Below the pieces are notes generated by a model, which was not told the origin of the DNA, made no database searches, and saw only the letters and a list, made by a program, of their open reading frames with translations. Below, piece by piece: positions 50,239 to 60,401 of a stretch of DNA of 64,000 nucleotides. Positions within the stretch are counted from its first letter, which is position 1; each line of letters begins with the position of its first letter. Both the position numbers and the translations under genes were made by a program. Source of the DNA: Agarivorans sp. TSD2052 (GTDB lineage Bacteria; Pseudomonadota; Gammaproteobacteria; Enterobacterales; Celerinatantimonadaceae); the NCBI RefSeq assembly GCF_023238625.1, contig NZ_CP096670.1:3142501-3206500 (forward strand). The letters are read 5' to 3'.

Positions 50239-50909
50239 ACTAAACGCTCCAAAACAAGTTCAGCAGCTACTTGCTCTGCTTTACGCCTGCTAGTGCTAGT
50301 GCCGATAACGGGTTGGTCTAAACCTTCCACCTTACAGCTAACCGTAAATTGTTGATTATGTGCCTCGCCTTTTATTTCGACGACTTGATAATCAGGCAGT
50401 ACTTGTTTACGCGATTGCAAAATTTCTTGTAAACGGGTTTTAGGATCTTTTTGGCTCAGTCCTGGCTCAATGTTTTCTAAGCGCTCGTTATACCAAGTAA
50501 GCAGTAACTGCTGCGCTTGGTCGGCACCTCTGTCCAAATACACTGCGCCAATAATTGCTTCAACAGCATCGGCTAAAATAGATTCGCGACGAAAACCGCC
50601 ACTTTTCAGCTCACCAGGGCCTAACTTGATATAATCACCTAGCTCGAAGGCTCGCGCTAATTCCGCGAGGGTTTTGCCCTTTACTAAAGTAGAGCGCATC
50701 GGGCTTAAATCACCCTCTGATACATGAGGAAAACGACGATAAAGCTCATCAGCAATCACCCAGCTTAGTACCGCATCACCTAAAAACTCCAACCGTTCAT
50801 TATGAACGCCGCCAGCACTGCGATGAGTGAGTGCTAGGTGTAACAAACTCTCATCTTTAAATTGATAACCGATCGCTCGTTGTAAGCGTTCAGGATTTGA
50901 ACTATTCAT
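50235..50909 (-). CDS. rnc: Ribonuclease III
   Basis: RNase III cleaves double-stranded RNA, including rRNA precursors. The 224-residue protein has the signature [11 protein letters not shown] (38-48) with catalytic acidic residues, a second metal-site segment [14 protein letters not shown], and a C-terminal double-stranded RNA-binding domain ([15 protein letters not shown] to [16 protein letters not shown]). It sits between lepB and era, as expected. Confidence 0.98.
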   Translation of the reverse strand: MNSSNPERLQRAIGYQFKDESLLHLALTHRSAGGVHNERLEFLGDAVLSWVIADELYRRFPHVSEGDLSPMRSTLVKGKTLAELARAFELGDYIKLGPGELKSGGFRRESILADAVEAIIGAVYLDRGADQAQQLLLTWYNERLENIEPGLSQKDPKTRLQEILQSRKQVLPDYQVVEIKGEAHNQQFTVSCKVEGLDQPVIGTSTSRRKAEQVAAELVLERLV

Positions 50910-50918
50910 TATCTACCT

Positions 50919-51833
50919 TTACTTAATCGCGCCAACGCGATTGAATCGAACACCCGTTGGTATCCATCCTGGCAATATTGAATCTTCGGCGCGCTCAAAT
51001 TCAAAGCTAATCCATATAGCTACGGCTTTACCCACTAAGTTGTCATCAGACACAAAGCCCCAAAACCGACCATCCATACTGTTGTCGCGGTTATCACCTA
51101 AAGCCAAATAATGGCCGGCCGGCACTATCCATTCATCTTGAGCGGTGCCCGATTGGGGATAATAACTTGATACTCTTTCTGGTCTTGCTGGGTTAACCAA
51201 TATTTCATGTTCAAAATCAGCTAACTGCTCAGTATAATTTTGTAAAGGAATCACCCCATCCCAAAACTTCCCTTGCTCACCAATACTTAGAGGAACAGCC
51301 GCCATTTTGCTACAGGGCTCATCATGGCACTTTGGCTCGATAAACAATTGTTTGTTGCGGTAAATAACGCGGTCACCTGGTAAACCAACAATCCGCTTAA
51401 TGTAGTCTACCCGGGTGTCCAGCGGGTATTTGAATACCGCAATATCACCCCGTTCAGGCGATCCAGTTTCAACGATAGTACTGCGTGTAACCGGATCTTT
51501 TAAACCATAAGCAAATTTTTCCACCAAGATAAAGTCACCAACCAATAGGGTGGGCATCATTGAACCTGATGGAATCTGGAAAGGCTCGTAAATAAACGAA
51601 CGCAAAATCATTACAATCGCAATGACCGGAAACACCGAGCGTCCATTTTCTATCCAGCTTGCAGGCGCGGTAATTTTCTCTTCTGCGTCACTAGGTAAAC
51701 TTCCACCAGCAGCACTGCGAGCTTCTTGCAGTTTAAGCTCACGCTGCTTTTCCCAACGAAATTTATCTAAAGCCCAAATGATTCCAGTTATAAAGGTAGC
51801 GATAACCAAAATCAGCGGAAATAGTGTAGCCAT
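50919..51833 (-). CDS. lepB: Signal peptidase I LepB
   Basis: LepB removes signal peptides from exported proteins at the outer face of the inner membrane. The 304-residue protein has an N-terminal membrane helix, a second hydrophobic segment (SVFPVIAIVMILRSFIY), and the Ser91-Lys146 catalytic dyad in IPSGSMMPT and VDYIKRIVGLPGD. GDNRDNSMDGR lies near the end. The ATG at 51833 follows GGAAAGGA at the end of lepA; a longer frame to 51848 is not preferred. Confidence 0.97.
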   Translation of the reverse strand: MATLFPLILVIATFITGIIWALDKFRWEKQRELKLQEARSAAGGSLPSDAEEKITAPASWIENGRSVFPVIAIVMILRSFIYEPFQIPSGSMMPTLLVGDFILVEKFAYGLKDPVTRSTIVETGSPERGDIAVFKYPLDTRVDYIKRIVGLPGDRVIYRNKQLFIEPKCHDEPCSKMAAVPLSIGEQGKFWDGVIPLQNYTEQLADFEHEILVNPARPERVSSYYPQSGTAQDEWIVPAGHYLALGDNRDNSMDGRFWGFVSDDNLVGKAVAIWISFEFERAEDSILPGWIPTGVRFNRVGAIK

Positions 51834-51834
51834 G

Positions 51835-53640
51835 TTAGTCCTTTCCAATATGTAGAACAGCTAAGAATGCTTCTTGGGGAACTTCTACGTTACCCACCTG
51901 CTTCATCCGTTTCTTACCCGCTTTTTGCTTCGCTAGTAGTTTCTTCTTACGGCTCACATCGCCGCCATAACACTTAGCGATAACGTTTTTACGTAACTGT
52001 TTAACCGTTGAACGAGCAATAATATGCATGCCAATTGAGGCTTGAATAGCAATATCAAACATCTGACGAGGAATAAGCTCTTTCATCTTATCAACCACTT
52101 GGCGGCCACGTGATTCCGAATGATCTTTATGGGTAATTAGCGCAAGAGCGTCTACTCTATCGCCATTAATCATAATATCAACTCGCACCATATTGGCAGC
52201 TTGGAAGTGCTTGAAGTTGTAATCCAGCGAAGCGTAACCACGGCTGGTTGATTTTAGCTTATCAAAGAAATCTAACACCACTTCGGCCATTGGGATTTCA
52301 TAGGTTAAAGCGACTTGCTTGCCGTGATAAGCCATATTGATTTGCATACCACGTTTTTCAACACACAAGGTAATCACGTTACCCAAATACTCTTGGGGCA
52401 CCAATATATTAACTTCAGCGATCGGCTCACGAATTTCGGCAATGTTATTGGTAGGCGGCAATTTGGCGGGGCTATCTACAAATAACTCGTCACCGTTGTT
52501 CATTTCAACCTGATACACCACGGTCGGTGCCGTAGTAATCAAATCAAGATCGTATTCACGCTCCAAACGTTCCTGAATGATTTCCATGTGCAGCATGCCC
52601 AAGAAACCACAACGGAAACCAAAACCTAGTGCGGTTGAGTTTTCTGGCTCATAAAACAATGAAGCGTCGTTTAGGCTTAGTTTACCTAAGGCATCACGGA
52701 AGTTTTCGTAATCATCAGAACTGGTAGGGAACAAACCAGCATAAACCTGTGGTTTCACTTTTTTAAAGCCCGGTAAGGCTTCGGTAGAACCATTTTTTAA
52801 GGTGGTTAATGTATCACCTACCGGCGCGCCTAAAATGTCTTTAATACCGGCGACAATATAGCCCACTTCACCGGTTCTTAGGATGCCTGTACTGGTTTGT
52901 TTAGGAGTGAAAATCCCTACTTCGTTAACTACATGGGATTGCCCCGTAGACATAACGACCATTCTTTCGCCAGCTTTCAACTCACCATTGGTGACTCGAA
53001 CCAAAGAGACAACACCTTGGTAATTATCAAACCAAGAGTCGATAATCAGTGCTTGCAATGGGCCTTCGCTGTTACCAACTGGTGGCGGAATATCTCGAAC
53101 AATAGTTTCGAGTACATCGCCGATACCTAAGCCCGTTTTAGCCGAACATACGGTAGCGTCGGTGGCATCAATCCCTACGATATCTTCAATTTCTTCTGCG
53201 ACTCGGTCAGGGTCAGCTTGCGGTAAATCAATTTTGTTGAGCACTGGAATGACTTCCAGCTCCATTTCCATGGCGGTATAACAGTTGGCCAAGGTTTGCG
53301 CTTCTACACCTTGCGCCGCGTCAACAACCAGTAAAGCACCCTCACAAGCCGCCAAAGAACGTGAAACTTCATAAGTGAAGTCAACGTGTCCTGGGGTATC
53401 AATAAAGTTAAGCTGATAGGTTTCACCGTCATTTGCGGTGTAATCTAAGGTGACACTTTGTGCTTTAATGGTAATTCCGCGTTCACGCTCTAAATCCATA
53501 GAGTCTAAAACCTGCGCTTCCATTTCGCGCGCGCTCAAGCCACCACAATGCTGGATAAGTCGATCTGATAACGTCGATTTACCATGGTCAATATGGGCAA
53601 TAATCGAAAAGTTACGAATATTCTTATTTATCAAGGGCAT
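51835..53640 (-). CDS. lepA: Elongation factor 4 (LepA)
   Basis: LepA is a translational GTPase that acts on ribosomes, with proposed roles in back-translocation and initiation or biogenesis. The 601-residue protein has the G1 box AHIDHGKST (15-23), [16 protein letters not shown]-Tu-like domains II and III, and the LepA-specific C-terminal domain ([23 protein letters not shown]). The lepA-lepB pair is conserved, with the lepB start just after the lepA stop. Confidence 0.98.
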   Translation of the reverse strand: MPLINKNIRNFSIIAHIDHGKSTLSDRLIQHCGGLSAREMEAQVLDSMDLERERGITIKAQSVTLDYTANDGETYQLNFIDTPGHVDFTYEVSRSLAACEGALLVVDAAQGVEAQTLANCYTAMEMELEVIPVLNKIDLPQADPDRVAEEIEDIVGIDATDATVCSAKTGLGIGDVLETIVRDIPPPVGNSEGPLQALIIDSWFDNYQGVVSLVRVTNGELKAGERMVVMSTGQSHVVNEVGIFTPKQTSTGILRTGEVGYIVAGIKDILGAPVGDTLTTLKNGSTEALPGFKKVKPQVYAGLFPTSSDDYENFRDALGKLSLNDASLFYEPENSTALGFGFRCGFLGMLHMEIIQERLEREYDLDLITTAPTVVYQVEMNNGDELFVDSPAKLPPTNNIAEIREPIAEVNILVPQEYLGNVITLCVEKRGMQINMAYHGKQVALTYEIPMAEVVLDFFDKLKSTSRGYASLDYNFKHFQAANMVRVDIMINGDRVDALALITHKDHSESRGRQVVDKMKELIPRQMFDIAIQASIGMHIIARSTVKQLRKNVIAKCYGGDVSRKKKLLAKQKAGKKRMKQVGNVEVPQEAFLAVLHIGKD

Positions 53641-53794
53641 ACCTTTGTAAAATCAATGGCGACAAAATTTCATTTCGCCTTTCTTAAAAATGCAGCAATC
53701 GTGCATTATATCGTTGACGCGGATACTACCACAATCCGCCAAGAACCAAAAAAAATGCGCTATATTTTCAGCACTCTGTTATTAGCGTAAAAAC

Positions 53795-53818
53795 AAAAAA
53801 CGCCCTAGAAGAAGGGCG
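53795..53818 (-). terminator. Intrinsic terminator of the rpoE-rseABC operon
   Basis: On the minus strand CGCCCT (53818-53813) pairs with AGGGCG (53806-53801) around a 6-base loop and runs into TTTTTTG. It follows rseC by about 30 bases and separates it from lepA. Confidence 0.85.
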
Positions 53819-53849
53819 CTGGGATGATTCGCATAACAAATGCTGATAA

Positions 53850-54305
53850 TTATTGGCTTCGTCGAATCATCTTAGGCTTATAACTGGCGTGCCCCATAAA
53901 ACGTTTTGTATAGAGCTTGACCATCACAAAGCCAATCAACAAGCCGCATAGTGAAGTGATGATCACGACCCCTTCACTTACTTGAGTGGCTTTACCCATT
54001 CCAGCGCCGGCAATCAACAGTAACAAGGGCAGTAAATAAACCAACAAGGCGCTATTGAGCATATTTTTTGAGTTTAAGCCCAATTCAATACTATCCCCGA
54101 CTTTGACTTCTTCAGTGATTTCGACACTTAACTGATGCGTTCTCGTTGGGAACGCTTTTGCTATTGCGCTATTTCCACAATGCTCAGCGCTACCGCAACT
54201 GCCACAAGCGCTTTTACTCACGCACTCAACCAACGCTTGGCCTTGATTAAAACCAACAACTTTAGCGGTTTCAATAATCAATTTAGGGTTGTTGTGTTGG
54301 CTCAC
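53850..54305 (-). CDS. rseC: Sigma-E positive regulator / SoxR-reducing system protein RseC
   Basis: RseC is an inner membrane protein that modestly promotes sigma-E activity and also works with the Rsx complex in SoxR reduction. The protein has about 151 residues. An N-terminal cysteine cluster (Cys28, Cys34, Cys37, Cys43 in ECVSKSACGSCGSAEHCG) is followed by two membrane helices (about 82-125). The start is taken as GTG at 54305, with GGAG seven bases upstream; a TTG at 54329 has no such site. It overlaps rseB by 23 bases. Confidence 0.9.
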   Translation of the reverse strand: MSQHNNPKLIIETAKVVGFNQGQALVECVSKSACGSCGSAEHCGNSAIAKAFPTRTHQLSVEITEEVKVGDSIELGLNSKNMLNSALLVYLLPLLLLIAGAGMGKATQVSEGVVIITSLCGLLIGFVMVKLYTKRFMGHASYKPKMIRRSQ

Positions 54306-55314
54306 TTGGGGTCTCCAAATAAGGGCCAATCTTCACCGAGTCCGCAATTTTAGAGGCCGTTTCCGGAGGGATTTCACCCACCACGGTAATCTCAACGCCT
54401 TTTCTTACTACGGTATGTAAACTGGTGGCCCCTTGACGGACTAACTGCTCACGTAAAGGATTGGTTTGGCCAATGACATTGGCGTAAACAGAGATATCAA
54501 ATAAACCATCACTGAGCTTTATGTAGTCTACTGATTCAGACAAAATTGCCAGCGAATGTTGTTCTTTTTGAGCAACTTGCATTCCACTCGGTTGCCAACC
54601 TAGACGCCAATTAATATCATGAGTCACATCATGAACCGCGTCTTTTCCTGCTACTTTACTGGGTAATTCAAGACTGGCTAACTCTTTCATCCATTCTGTA
54701 GGATGTTCAAATTCTGCCAGAGTGACCGCCATGTGCTGTTCAACCAACTCGCCATTTTGATCAACAATATCAAGCCGCAAAGGAAGCTGAGAACTATAAT
54801 CAATCCAAAAATACAAACCGTAAAGATCAGCTGATTTTGGCACAATTCGCATGACTTGAGCAGGGCGACCTGCCACCCTACTTTTTCCAGCAATGACCAA
54901 ATCGTAATTAGCGGTTAAACTGTCTATATCTACCGCAGCTAAATTACCGAACATGCCCGGCAAACGGGTTGACGCCAAACTATAAGGGGTTTGTCCCGGC
55001 TCAAAAAAAGCCACTGAGCCATCTCGGTAAACGGCTTCATTCGCTGGGCCGTTCAAATACACCCGGTGCGCAAGCTCAAGACCATCAACCACGCCGTGAA
55101 TTAATCGCTTTGGCTCTATATGACCTTGGCGCACAGTGATTGACGCTAACTCAAAATTACGTTGATGAAATGACTGCTGATATTCTTTAAGTAGGTTTAA
55201 GGCGGTTTGGGTTTGAGGAATAGAAGAAGATACAGACGTTTCTGTATCCTCGGCAAAAACAGAAAAAGATGCCAGTAATACAATTACTGGCATCCAAAAT
55301 TGGTTAAAACGCAT
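54283..55314 (-). CDS. rseB: Periplasmic sigma-E regulator RseB
   Basis: RseB protects RseA from DegS cleavage until it binds lipopolysaccharide or lipoprotein intermediates. The 343-residue protein has a signal peptide (MRFNQFWMPVIVLLASFSVFAED), a large LolA-like domain (TVRQGHIEPKRLIHGVVDG, YGLYFWIDYSSQLPLRLDIVDQ) and the small C-terminal domain (DGLFDISVYANVI, VRQGATSLHTVVRKG). It follows rseA by 11 bases. Confidence 0.95.
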   Translation of the reverse strand: MRFNQFWMPVIVLLASFSVFAEDTETSVSSSIPQTQTALNLLKEYQQSFHQRNFELASITVRQGHIEPKRLIHGVVDGLELAHRVYLNGPANEAVYRDGSVAFFEPGQTPYSLASTRLPGMFGNLAAVDIDSLTANYDLVIAGKSRVAGRPAQVMRIVPKSADLYGLYFWIDYSSQLPLRLDIVDQNGELVEQHMAVTLAEFEHPTEWMKELASLELPSKVAGKDAVHDVTHDINWRLGWQPSGMQVAQKEQHSLAILSESVDYIKLSDGLFDISVYANVIGQTNPLREQLVRQGATSLHTVVRKGVEITVVGEIPPETASKIADSVKIGPYLETPSEPTQQP

Positions 55315-55325
55315 AGCTTATATTT

Positions 55326-55862
55326 TTACTCTACAATTCGCTGCTGAAAACGATGATCCTGAAGGTACGCACTGATGCGCTTACGTTGCTCTATCACTTC
55401 AGCCTCAGTTAACTCCCGAGGTAAAGGATTAGACTGCAAGCTTACCGGGGCAACCGAACCGCCAACAGGTACTGTACTAAATACCGGCAATGGCTGCGTC
55501 GCATCACCATCGTTGTACGAGTATTGTTGCACACCAACAATCGCCGCAACGGCAACCGAAGCAGCAATGGCATATTGACCCGCGTATTTAAAGAAACTAA
55601 CCACTTTACCAGAGGGGGCTTTAGTTTCTGTCACTTGGGGTTTAGGCGCAACAATTGCTGGCTCTTGTTCAAGCGCTTGAGCGATATTGCCCGCGATATC
55701 TAAGTCAATATATTTAGGCGTTTCACCGCGAAGGACGTCACCAATCAAGTGGTAATTACTCCACTGTTCGGAATGCTCCGGCTCATTGGCTAACAGTTCT
55801 AACAAAGCTGCATCAGTTAATTCATTATCAACCAATGCTGATAGCTGCTCTTTATTTGCCAT
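55326..55862 (-). CDS. rseA: Anti-sigma-E factor RseA
   Basis: RseA holds sigma-E at the membrane until sequential proteolysis by DegS and RseP. The 178-residue protein has an N-terminal sigma-binding domain (KEQLSALVDNELTDAALLEL, WSNYHLIGDVLRGE), one membrane helix (about 95-115; YAIAASVAVAAIVGVQQ) and a periplasmic tail. The ATG at 55862 is taken; a TTG four codons upstream is possible. It lies 23 bases after rpoE. Confidence 0.94.
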   Translation of the reverse strand: MANKEQLSALVDNELTDAALLELLANEPEHSEQWSNYHLIGDVLRGETPKYIDLDIAGNIAQALEQEPAIVAPKPQVTETKAPSGKVVSFFKYAGQYAIAASVAVAAIVGVQQYSYNDGDATQPLPVFSTVPVGGSVAPVSLQSNPLPRELTEAEVIEQRKRISAYLQDHRFQQRIVE

Positions 55863-55885
55863 ATTCGTTATCAATCCCCAAAAAG

Positions 55886-56464
55886 TTACCTGCTTAACAG
55901 CGGCTGGATCCGTTTTTCAATTGCATCCCTTGCTCGGAATATCCGTGATCTCACGGTTCCAACAGGACAATCCATAACACTTGCAATTTCTTCGTAACTT
56001 AGACCATCTATTTCACGAAGCGTTATTGCAGTACGCAAATCATCGGGTAGTCCTTCTATTGTAGCAAAGACTACCTCTTTTATTTCTTCTGATAACAGCA
56101 AAGTTTCTGGCGTGTCAGCTTCTTTTAGTGCTTCTCCACCATCATAAAACTCAGCTTCATCTGCATCTACATCGTTTGCTGGGGGCCTACGCCCTTGGGC
56201 AACAATATGATTTTTAGCTGTATTAACCGCTATACGATACAACCAAGTATAAAACGCACTTTCTCCGCGAAAGTTAGGTAAAGCACGATAAGCCTTAATA
56301 AACGCGTCTTGCGTTACATCAGGAACATCACCATGATTCACGATATAACGTGATATTAGGTTAGCGACCTTGTGTTGGTATTTTTGTACCAACAAGTTAA
56401 ATGCTGCTTTATCACCGCGCTGCGTTCGTTCAACCAACGCTTGATCTGTCCATTGCTCTGACAT
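55886..56464 (-). CDS. rpoE: Envelope stress sigma factor RpoE (sigma-E)
   Basis: Sigma-E directs transcription in response to misfolded outer membrane proteins. The 192-residue ECF sigma factor has region 2 (VQKYQHKVANLISRYIVNHGD, DVTQDAFIKAYRALPNFRGESAFYTWLYRI) and region 4 (AITLREIDGLSYEEIASVMDCPVGTVRSRI). AAGGAGA stands upstream of the start, and a sigma-E-type promoter precedes it, indicating autoregulation. Confidence 0.98.
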   Translation of the reverse strand: MSEQWTDQALVERTQRGDKAAFNLLVQKYQHKVANLISRYIVNHGDVPDVTQDAFIKAYRALPNFRGESAFYTWLYRIAVNTAKNHIVAQGRRPPANDVDADEAEFYDGGEALKEADTPETLLLSEEIKEVVFATIEGLPDDLRTAITLREIDGLSYEEIASVMDCPVGTVRSRIFRARDAIEKRIQPLLSR

Positions 56465-56522
56465 CTGAAGCTACCGTCTCCTTAAATAGGAAGTTTTGGT
56501 AACTTTTTTTGCGGCACATCTC

Positions 56523-56550
56523 TTCAGACTACTTGTTTTCAAAAAAGTTC
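56523..56550 (-). promoter_or_regulatory. Sigma-E-dependent autoregulatory promoter of rpoE
   Basis: On the minus strand GAACTT (56550-56545) is followed after 16 bases by TCTGAA (56528-56523). This closely fits the sigma-E consensus GGAACTT-N15/16-TCTNA and the known rpoE P2 type. It lies about 60 bases upstream of the rpoE start codon. Confidence 0.8.
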
Positions 56551-56596
56551 TCTTTTAACTAAATAAAATTTTGCGCCTCTGTGAGACAGTGCAAAC

Positions 56597-56628
56597 TTGA
56601 GTAAGTTTCAGTTAAACTATTATATACT
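56597..56628 (+). promoter_or_regulatory. Possible nadB promoter region
   Basis: TTGAGT (56597-56602) is followed by overlapping AT-rich -10 candidates (TATTAT at 56618-56623, spacing 15; TATACT at 56623-56628, spacing 20). No single pair has ideal spacing, but this is the only promoter-like sequence before nadB. Confidence 0.3.
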
Positions 56629-56662
56629 CAAATCTTTTTAAACATCATATAAGAGCGCATCT

Positions 56663-58273
56663 ATGGAATACACTAGCGATGTTCTAATAATAGGCAGTGG
56701 CGCTGCAGGCTTAACCATGGCATTAAACCTCGCCGATTATGCCAAAGTCCACGTCTTGAGCAAAGGACCTCTAAAAGAAGGTTCAACTTATTATGCCCAG
56801 GGAGGGATAGCCGCTGTATTTGATAAGAATGACAGTGTAGAAGAACATGTCAATGATACTCTTATCGCCGGAGATGGCTTATGTGATGAAGCCGCGGTTA
56901 AATTTACTGCAGAAAACAGCAAAAAATGTATCGATTGGCTGATTAATCTAGGGGTTCCCTTCGATCAAGAAACCGCCAAAAATGGCGAGTCTCAGTATCA
57001 TCTTACTCGCGAAGGTGGGCACAGCCGTAGACGAATTTTGCATGCCGCAGACGCTACCGGAAAAGCCGTTCAACGAACCTTGGTAAGAGCGGTATTAAGC
57101 CACCCAAACATCACCATATTAGAGCGTTTTAATGCGGTAGACCTGATAACCCAAGAGCAAGCAGGTAAAGAAAAAGTCGTGGGCGCCTACGTCTGGAACC
57201 GAAATAAAGAACGAGTAGAAGTAGTAAAAGCAAAATTTGTGGCAATGGCGACAGGTGGCGCGAGTAAAGTATACCAATACACCAGTAACCCTGATGTCAG
57301 CAGTGGCGACGGTATCGCGATGGCCTGGCGAGCGGGTTGTCGCGTGGCAAATATGGAGTTTAACCAATTTCACCCCACTTGCTTGTTCCACCCAGAAGCG
57401 CGTAATTTCCTATTAACCGAAGCGCTGCGAGGCGAAGGTGCTTTATTAAAACGCCCTGATGGTAGCCGCTTTATGCCCGATTTCGATTCTAGGGAAGAAT
57501 TAGCACCTCGAGATGTCGTCGCCCGCGCTATTGATTACGAAATGAAACGCCTAGGAGCCGATTGTGTATACCTCGATATCAGTCACCGTGATGATGAATT
57601 TATCGAGCTGCACTTCCCTACCATTTTAAAGCGTTGTTTAGAGCTAGGTATAGATATTCGCACCCAGCCTATCCCTGTAGTACCGGCTGCGCATTATACT
57701 TGTGGTGGTGTTGTCACCAACCTTGAAGGCCAAACCGATCTAGCCAATCTTTACGCCATAGGTGAAGTGGCCTATACCGGCTTACACGGTGCCAATCGTA
57801 TGGCGAGCAACTCTCTACTTGAGTGTGTGGTATTTGCGCATGCTGCTAGCGAACACATTAAACGGCATTTAAACGATGTTCAGCTAACGGCTGAAATAGA
57901 ACCATGGGATGACAGTCAAGTGAGTGACTCAGATGAAGAAGTGATTATTAATCACAACTGGCACGAGTTAAGACTATTCATGTGGGATTACGTGGGAATT
58001 GTTAGAACAAACAAACGCCTAGAGCGGGCTATGCGCCGCATTCAATTATTGCAACAAGAGATTTTTGAGTATTACTCAAACTTTAAAGTAGGCAATAATT
58101 TGCTAGAGTTACGTAACTTATTGCAGGTGGCTGAATTGATTGTAGGTTGCGCGATGCGCCGCCATGAAAGCCGTGGATTACATTACAACTTAGATTATCC
58201 AGAAAAGCTTGAGACCATTAAGCCTACCATTTTAGACCCTAATACCTTCTACTTAGAAGATAACGAGCTGTAA
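56663..58273 (+). CDS. nadB: L-aspartate oxidase NadB
   Basis: NadB oxidises aspartate to iminoaspartate in de novo NAD synthesis and carries FAD. The 536-residue protein has the FAD-binding [20 protein letters not shown], the YAQGGIAAV and [17 protein letters not shown] segments, and the [12 protein letters not shown] and [16 protein letters not shown] motifs of the succinate dehydrogenase flavoprotein superfamily. It is divergent from rpoE, as in E. coli. Confidence 0.97.
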   Translation: MEYTSDVLIIGSGAAGLTMALNLADYAKVHVLSKGPLKEGSTYYAQGGIAAVFDKNDSVEEHVNDTLIAGDGLCDEAAVKFTAENSKKCIDWLINLGVPFDQETAKNGESQYHLTREGGHSRRRILHAADATGKAVQRTLVRAVLSHPNITILERFNAVDLITQEQAGKEKVVGAYVWNRNKERVEVVKAKFVAMATGGASKVYQYTSNPDVSSGDGIAMAWRAGCRVANMEFNQFHPTCLFHPEARNFLLTEALRGEGALLKRPDGSRFMPDFDSREELAPRDVVARAIDYEMKRLGADCVYLDISHRDDEFIELHFPTILKRCLELGIDIRTQPIPVVPAAHYTCGGVVTNLEGQTDLANLYAIGEVAYTGLHGANRMASNSLLECVVFAHAASEHIKRHLNDVQLTAEIEPWDDSQVSDSDEEVIINHNWHELRLFMWDYVGIVRTNKRLERAMRRIQLLQQEIFEYYSNFKVGNNLLELRNLLQVAELIVGCAMRRHESRGLHYNLDYPEKLETIKPTILDPNTFYLEDNEL

Positions 58274-58281
58274 GCCAACCA

Positions 58282-58313
58282 AGAAGCAATGCTAGTAAAG
58301 TAGTATTGCTTCT
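58282..58313. terminator. Hairpin between nadB and ygfX
   Basis: A 13-bp stem AGAAGCAATGCTA / TAGTATTGCTTCT (one G-U pair) with a 6-base loop lies between these convergent genes. It lacks a T-run after it on the plus strand, so it is a weak terminator candidate. Confidence 0.45.
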
Positions 58314-58340
58314 GCGTCTATTGACCCTAGCAAAGCATTT

Positions 58341-58763
58341 TTAGGTAGATTCAAGGTCGCTAGCTTGTTTAGGAAAATTAATAATGAAGCAGAGTTTGCG
58401 ATAAATATCGTCACTGATGCTATCCGCAAAAATGACTTTAATAGCGAGCTTATCTTGCCGAATAGCGACCACCAAGCAACAGCCCAAAGCCACTCGAGAA
58501 TTAGCCAACCACCGATACCCTAGCCACTCGTCTGCATGCTTAAAGGCTAATTGTTCGGCACTAAAACACATCTCTGGCTGATAGTGCCTCCAGTGCCACA
58601 ACAGGCTTGCAATCGCGACCAAGCAAAACGCCGATAAAGGCAGTAATTGTGGAAAACACCATAGCAACACTAGCTGTAAGGTCGCACAGCTCGCAATAAG
58701 CGCTAGATAAGTGCGAGAGCGAGTCGCCGCAAATTTATACTTTGACGCGTTTAAGAATGACAT
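58341..58763 (-). CDS. ygfX: YgfX (CptA)-like membrane protein
   Basis: The 140-residue protein has a short basic N-terminus, two membrane helices (about 17-50) and a soluble C-terminal part, the YgfX layout. In E. coli YgfX is encoded with SdhE and was reported as a toxin affecting cytoskeletal proteins; that role is debated. The start ATG at 58763 overlaps the end of sdhE by 29 bases, so translation is probably coupled. Identification rests on topology and on the neighbour, because sequence conservation is low. Confidence 0.75.
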   Translation of the reverse strand: MSFLNASKYKFAATRSRTYLALIASCATLQLVLLWCFPQLLPLSAFCLVAIASLLWHWRHYQPEMCFSAEQLAFKHADEWLGYRWLANSRVALGCCLVVAIRQDKLAIKVIFADSISDDIYRKLCFIINFPKQASDLEST

Positions 58764-58980
58764 CAACCATATCAGCTAGTTGCTTATCTTCGCATTGTTT
58801 GTGACCCATAAACCAAGAGAATAAATCCGGGTCGTCACACGCCAGTAAACGTTTAAACGTTAGTTTTTGTTCATCACCTAAATCATCATAAGCTTCATCT
58901 ACAAAGGGCATAAATAACACGTCAAGTTCTAACATACCTCGACGACAGGCCCATTTTAAACGTGATTTATTTTCCTGCAT
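58735..58980 (-). CDS. sdhE: FAD assembly factor SdhE
   Basis: SdhE helps attach FAD covalently to succinate dehydrogenase and fumarate reductase flavoproteins. The 81-residue protein has the diagnostic RGMLELD motif (14-20) with the functional Arg-Gly and Glu, plus FKRLLACDDPDLFSWFMGH in the helical bundle. It is read with ygfX and lies back to back with ygfZ. Confidence 0.94.
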   Translation of the reverse strand: MQENKSRLKWACRRGMLELDVLFMPFVDEAYDDLGDEQKLTFKRLLACDDPDLFSWFMGHKQCEDKQLADMVDVILKRVKV

Positions 58981-59136
58981 GTTGTTCCTTGTTTACATGA
59001 GTTACACTGGTAAATACGGCTATCGCCTAATAAATTATCCAGTTATAAGTTGATGAAAGCGTGTCTTCGAAGATACCATTTCAGCAACAAAATTACATCT
59101 TAATAAGCTTGACCTAGCTCTCAATGGAAGTCGACT

Positions 59137-60081
59137 ATGTCTCAACAAACATTATGCACCCTACCTCCACTTTTAGTTCAACCTCTTGATCAATGGCACC
59201 TTGTCAGAGTCAGTGGTGACGATGCACAGAGCTACCTGCAAGGCCAGTTGAGCTGTGATGTAAATAGCTTAGCGCCAGGCCAACAAACCTTGGCTGCACA
59301 CTGTGACCCTACCGGTAAAATGTGGTCTGTATTACGCTTACTGCGTCTTCAAAGTGACTACCTCTACCTACAACCAAAATCCCTGGCCGAGTCACAACTC
59401 AACCAGATGAAAAAATACGCGGTATTTTCTAAGGTAAACATAGAGACTGAATCCTCTTTGCACACTATTGCGGTAATGGGAAGCGAAGCCCCTCATTACA
59501 TCGCCGCCAAATTTGGCGATGATATCGCCAGCCACGGCGGCCTGATAGAGCAAGGTGTTTGTATACATATTGACGGTCCAAAGCGTCGCTACTTGGTGAT
59601 AACCGAGTCAGAAAACTGGGGAGCAGACGCCCCAGCAAGTGACTTAGACGCTAATGAGTTATGGCGTGCGCTACAAATCGTTTCGGGCCTTCCGACTCTA
59701 GAGCAGGCCACCACTCAGCAATTTATTCCGCAAGCATTAAACTTACAGTACCTTGACGCCATTAGCTTTTCTAAGGGCTGCTATACAGGCCAAGAGACCA
59801 TTGCTAGGGCCAAATATAGAGGCGCCAACAAACGCGCATCTTTGCGCTTAGCCGGCCATGGCTCAACCGTACCTAAAGCAGGCGATCGCCTTGAACAGCA
59901 AATGGGCGAGAACTGGCGTGGTAAAGGCACGGTGTTACAAGCGGTACAGTTAGAGCCTGGCTATATAGAACTGTTAGCAGTCTTAAATAACGATACCGAT
60001 ACTGAAGCCAAATTTCGTTTAGCCGGAGATGAGCAAAGCTTATATACCATCGCCCAGCTACCCTATAGCCTGCAAGATTAG
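59137..60081 (+). CDS. ygfZ: tRNA-modifying/Fe-S assembly protein YgfZ
   Basis: YgfZ is a folate-binding protein needed for activity of some Fe-S enzymes, such as MiaB. The 314-residue protein has the characteristic KGCYTGQE motif (213-220) with the functional Cys215 and the aminomethyltransferase-like fold (SYLQGQLSCDVNSL near the start). It is divergent from sdhE-ygfX, the standard arrangement. Confidence 0.95.
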   Translation: MSQQTLCTLPPLLVQPLDQWHLVRVSGDDAQSYLQGQLSCDVNSLAPGQQTLAAHCDPTGKMWSVLRLLRLQSDYLYLQPKSLAESQLNQMKKYAVFSKVNIETESSLHTIAVMGSEAPHYIAAKFGDDIASHGGLIEQGVCIHIDGPKRRYLVITESENWGADAPASDLDANELWRALQIVSGLPTLEQATTQQFIPQALNLQYLDAISFSKGCYTGQETIARAKYRGANKRASLRLAGHGSTVPKAGDRLEQQMGENWRGKGTVLQAVQLEPGYIELLAVLNNDTDTEAKFRLAGDEQSLYTIAQLPYSLQD

Positions 60082-60121
60082 CGGTTTTTAGTGTGGTCTA
60101 ATGATAGGAACCAGCAGGAAT

Positions 60122-60334
60122 ATGAGTAACTCAAACATTAGCGACTCTCCTTGCATTCGTCAGTGTACCTTAGACGGTGATGACGTATGTGTAGGTTGTT
60201 TCCGTCATTTAGAAGAAATTTGTGCCTGGACCACCTTGGATGAAGATGGCAAAAATGCCATTTTGCAACGTTGTGAGCAACGCAAAAGCCAACTGAAGCC
60301 TTGGCACTTTAGCGCCACAAAATGCTCCCGTTAA
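60122..60334 (+). CDS. DUF1289 family cysteine-rich small protein
   Basis: The product has about 70 residues and four conserved cysteines in the DUF1289 pattern SPCIRQCTLDGDDVCVGCFR followed by EEICAWTTLDEDGK. The spacing suggests a metal or Fe-S site, but the function is not known. ATG at 60122 is preferred because AGGA lies just upstream (spacing is short); ATG at 60101 is an alternative. It begins 40 bases after ygfZ and is probably cotranscribed. Confidence 0.85.
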   Translation: MSNSNISDSPCIRQCTLDGDDVCVGCFRHLEEICAWTTLDEDGKNAILQRCEQRKSQLKPWHFSATKCSR

Positions 60335-60353
60335 CCCTACAAGGTATAAATAA

Positions 60354-60385
60354 GAAAACAGCGTGGCAAAAGCCGCGCTGTTTTC
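60354..60385. terminator. Bidirectional terminator between the DUF1289 gene and pstB
   Basis: A 14-bp stem beginning GAAAACAGCG (60354-60363) and ending CGCTGTTTTC (60376-60385), with an AAAA loop and one G-U pair, separates these convergent genes. T-rich ends occur on both strands. Confidence 0.85.
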
Positions 60386-60401
60386 TTAATCCAATGACTA
60401 G

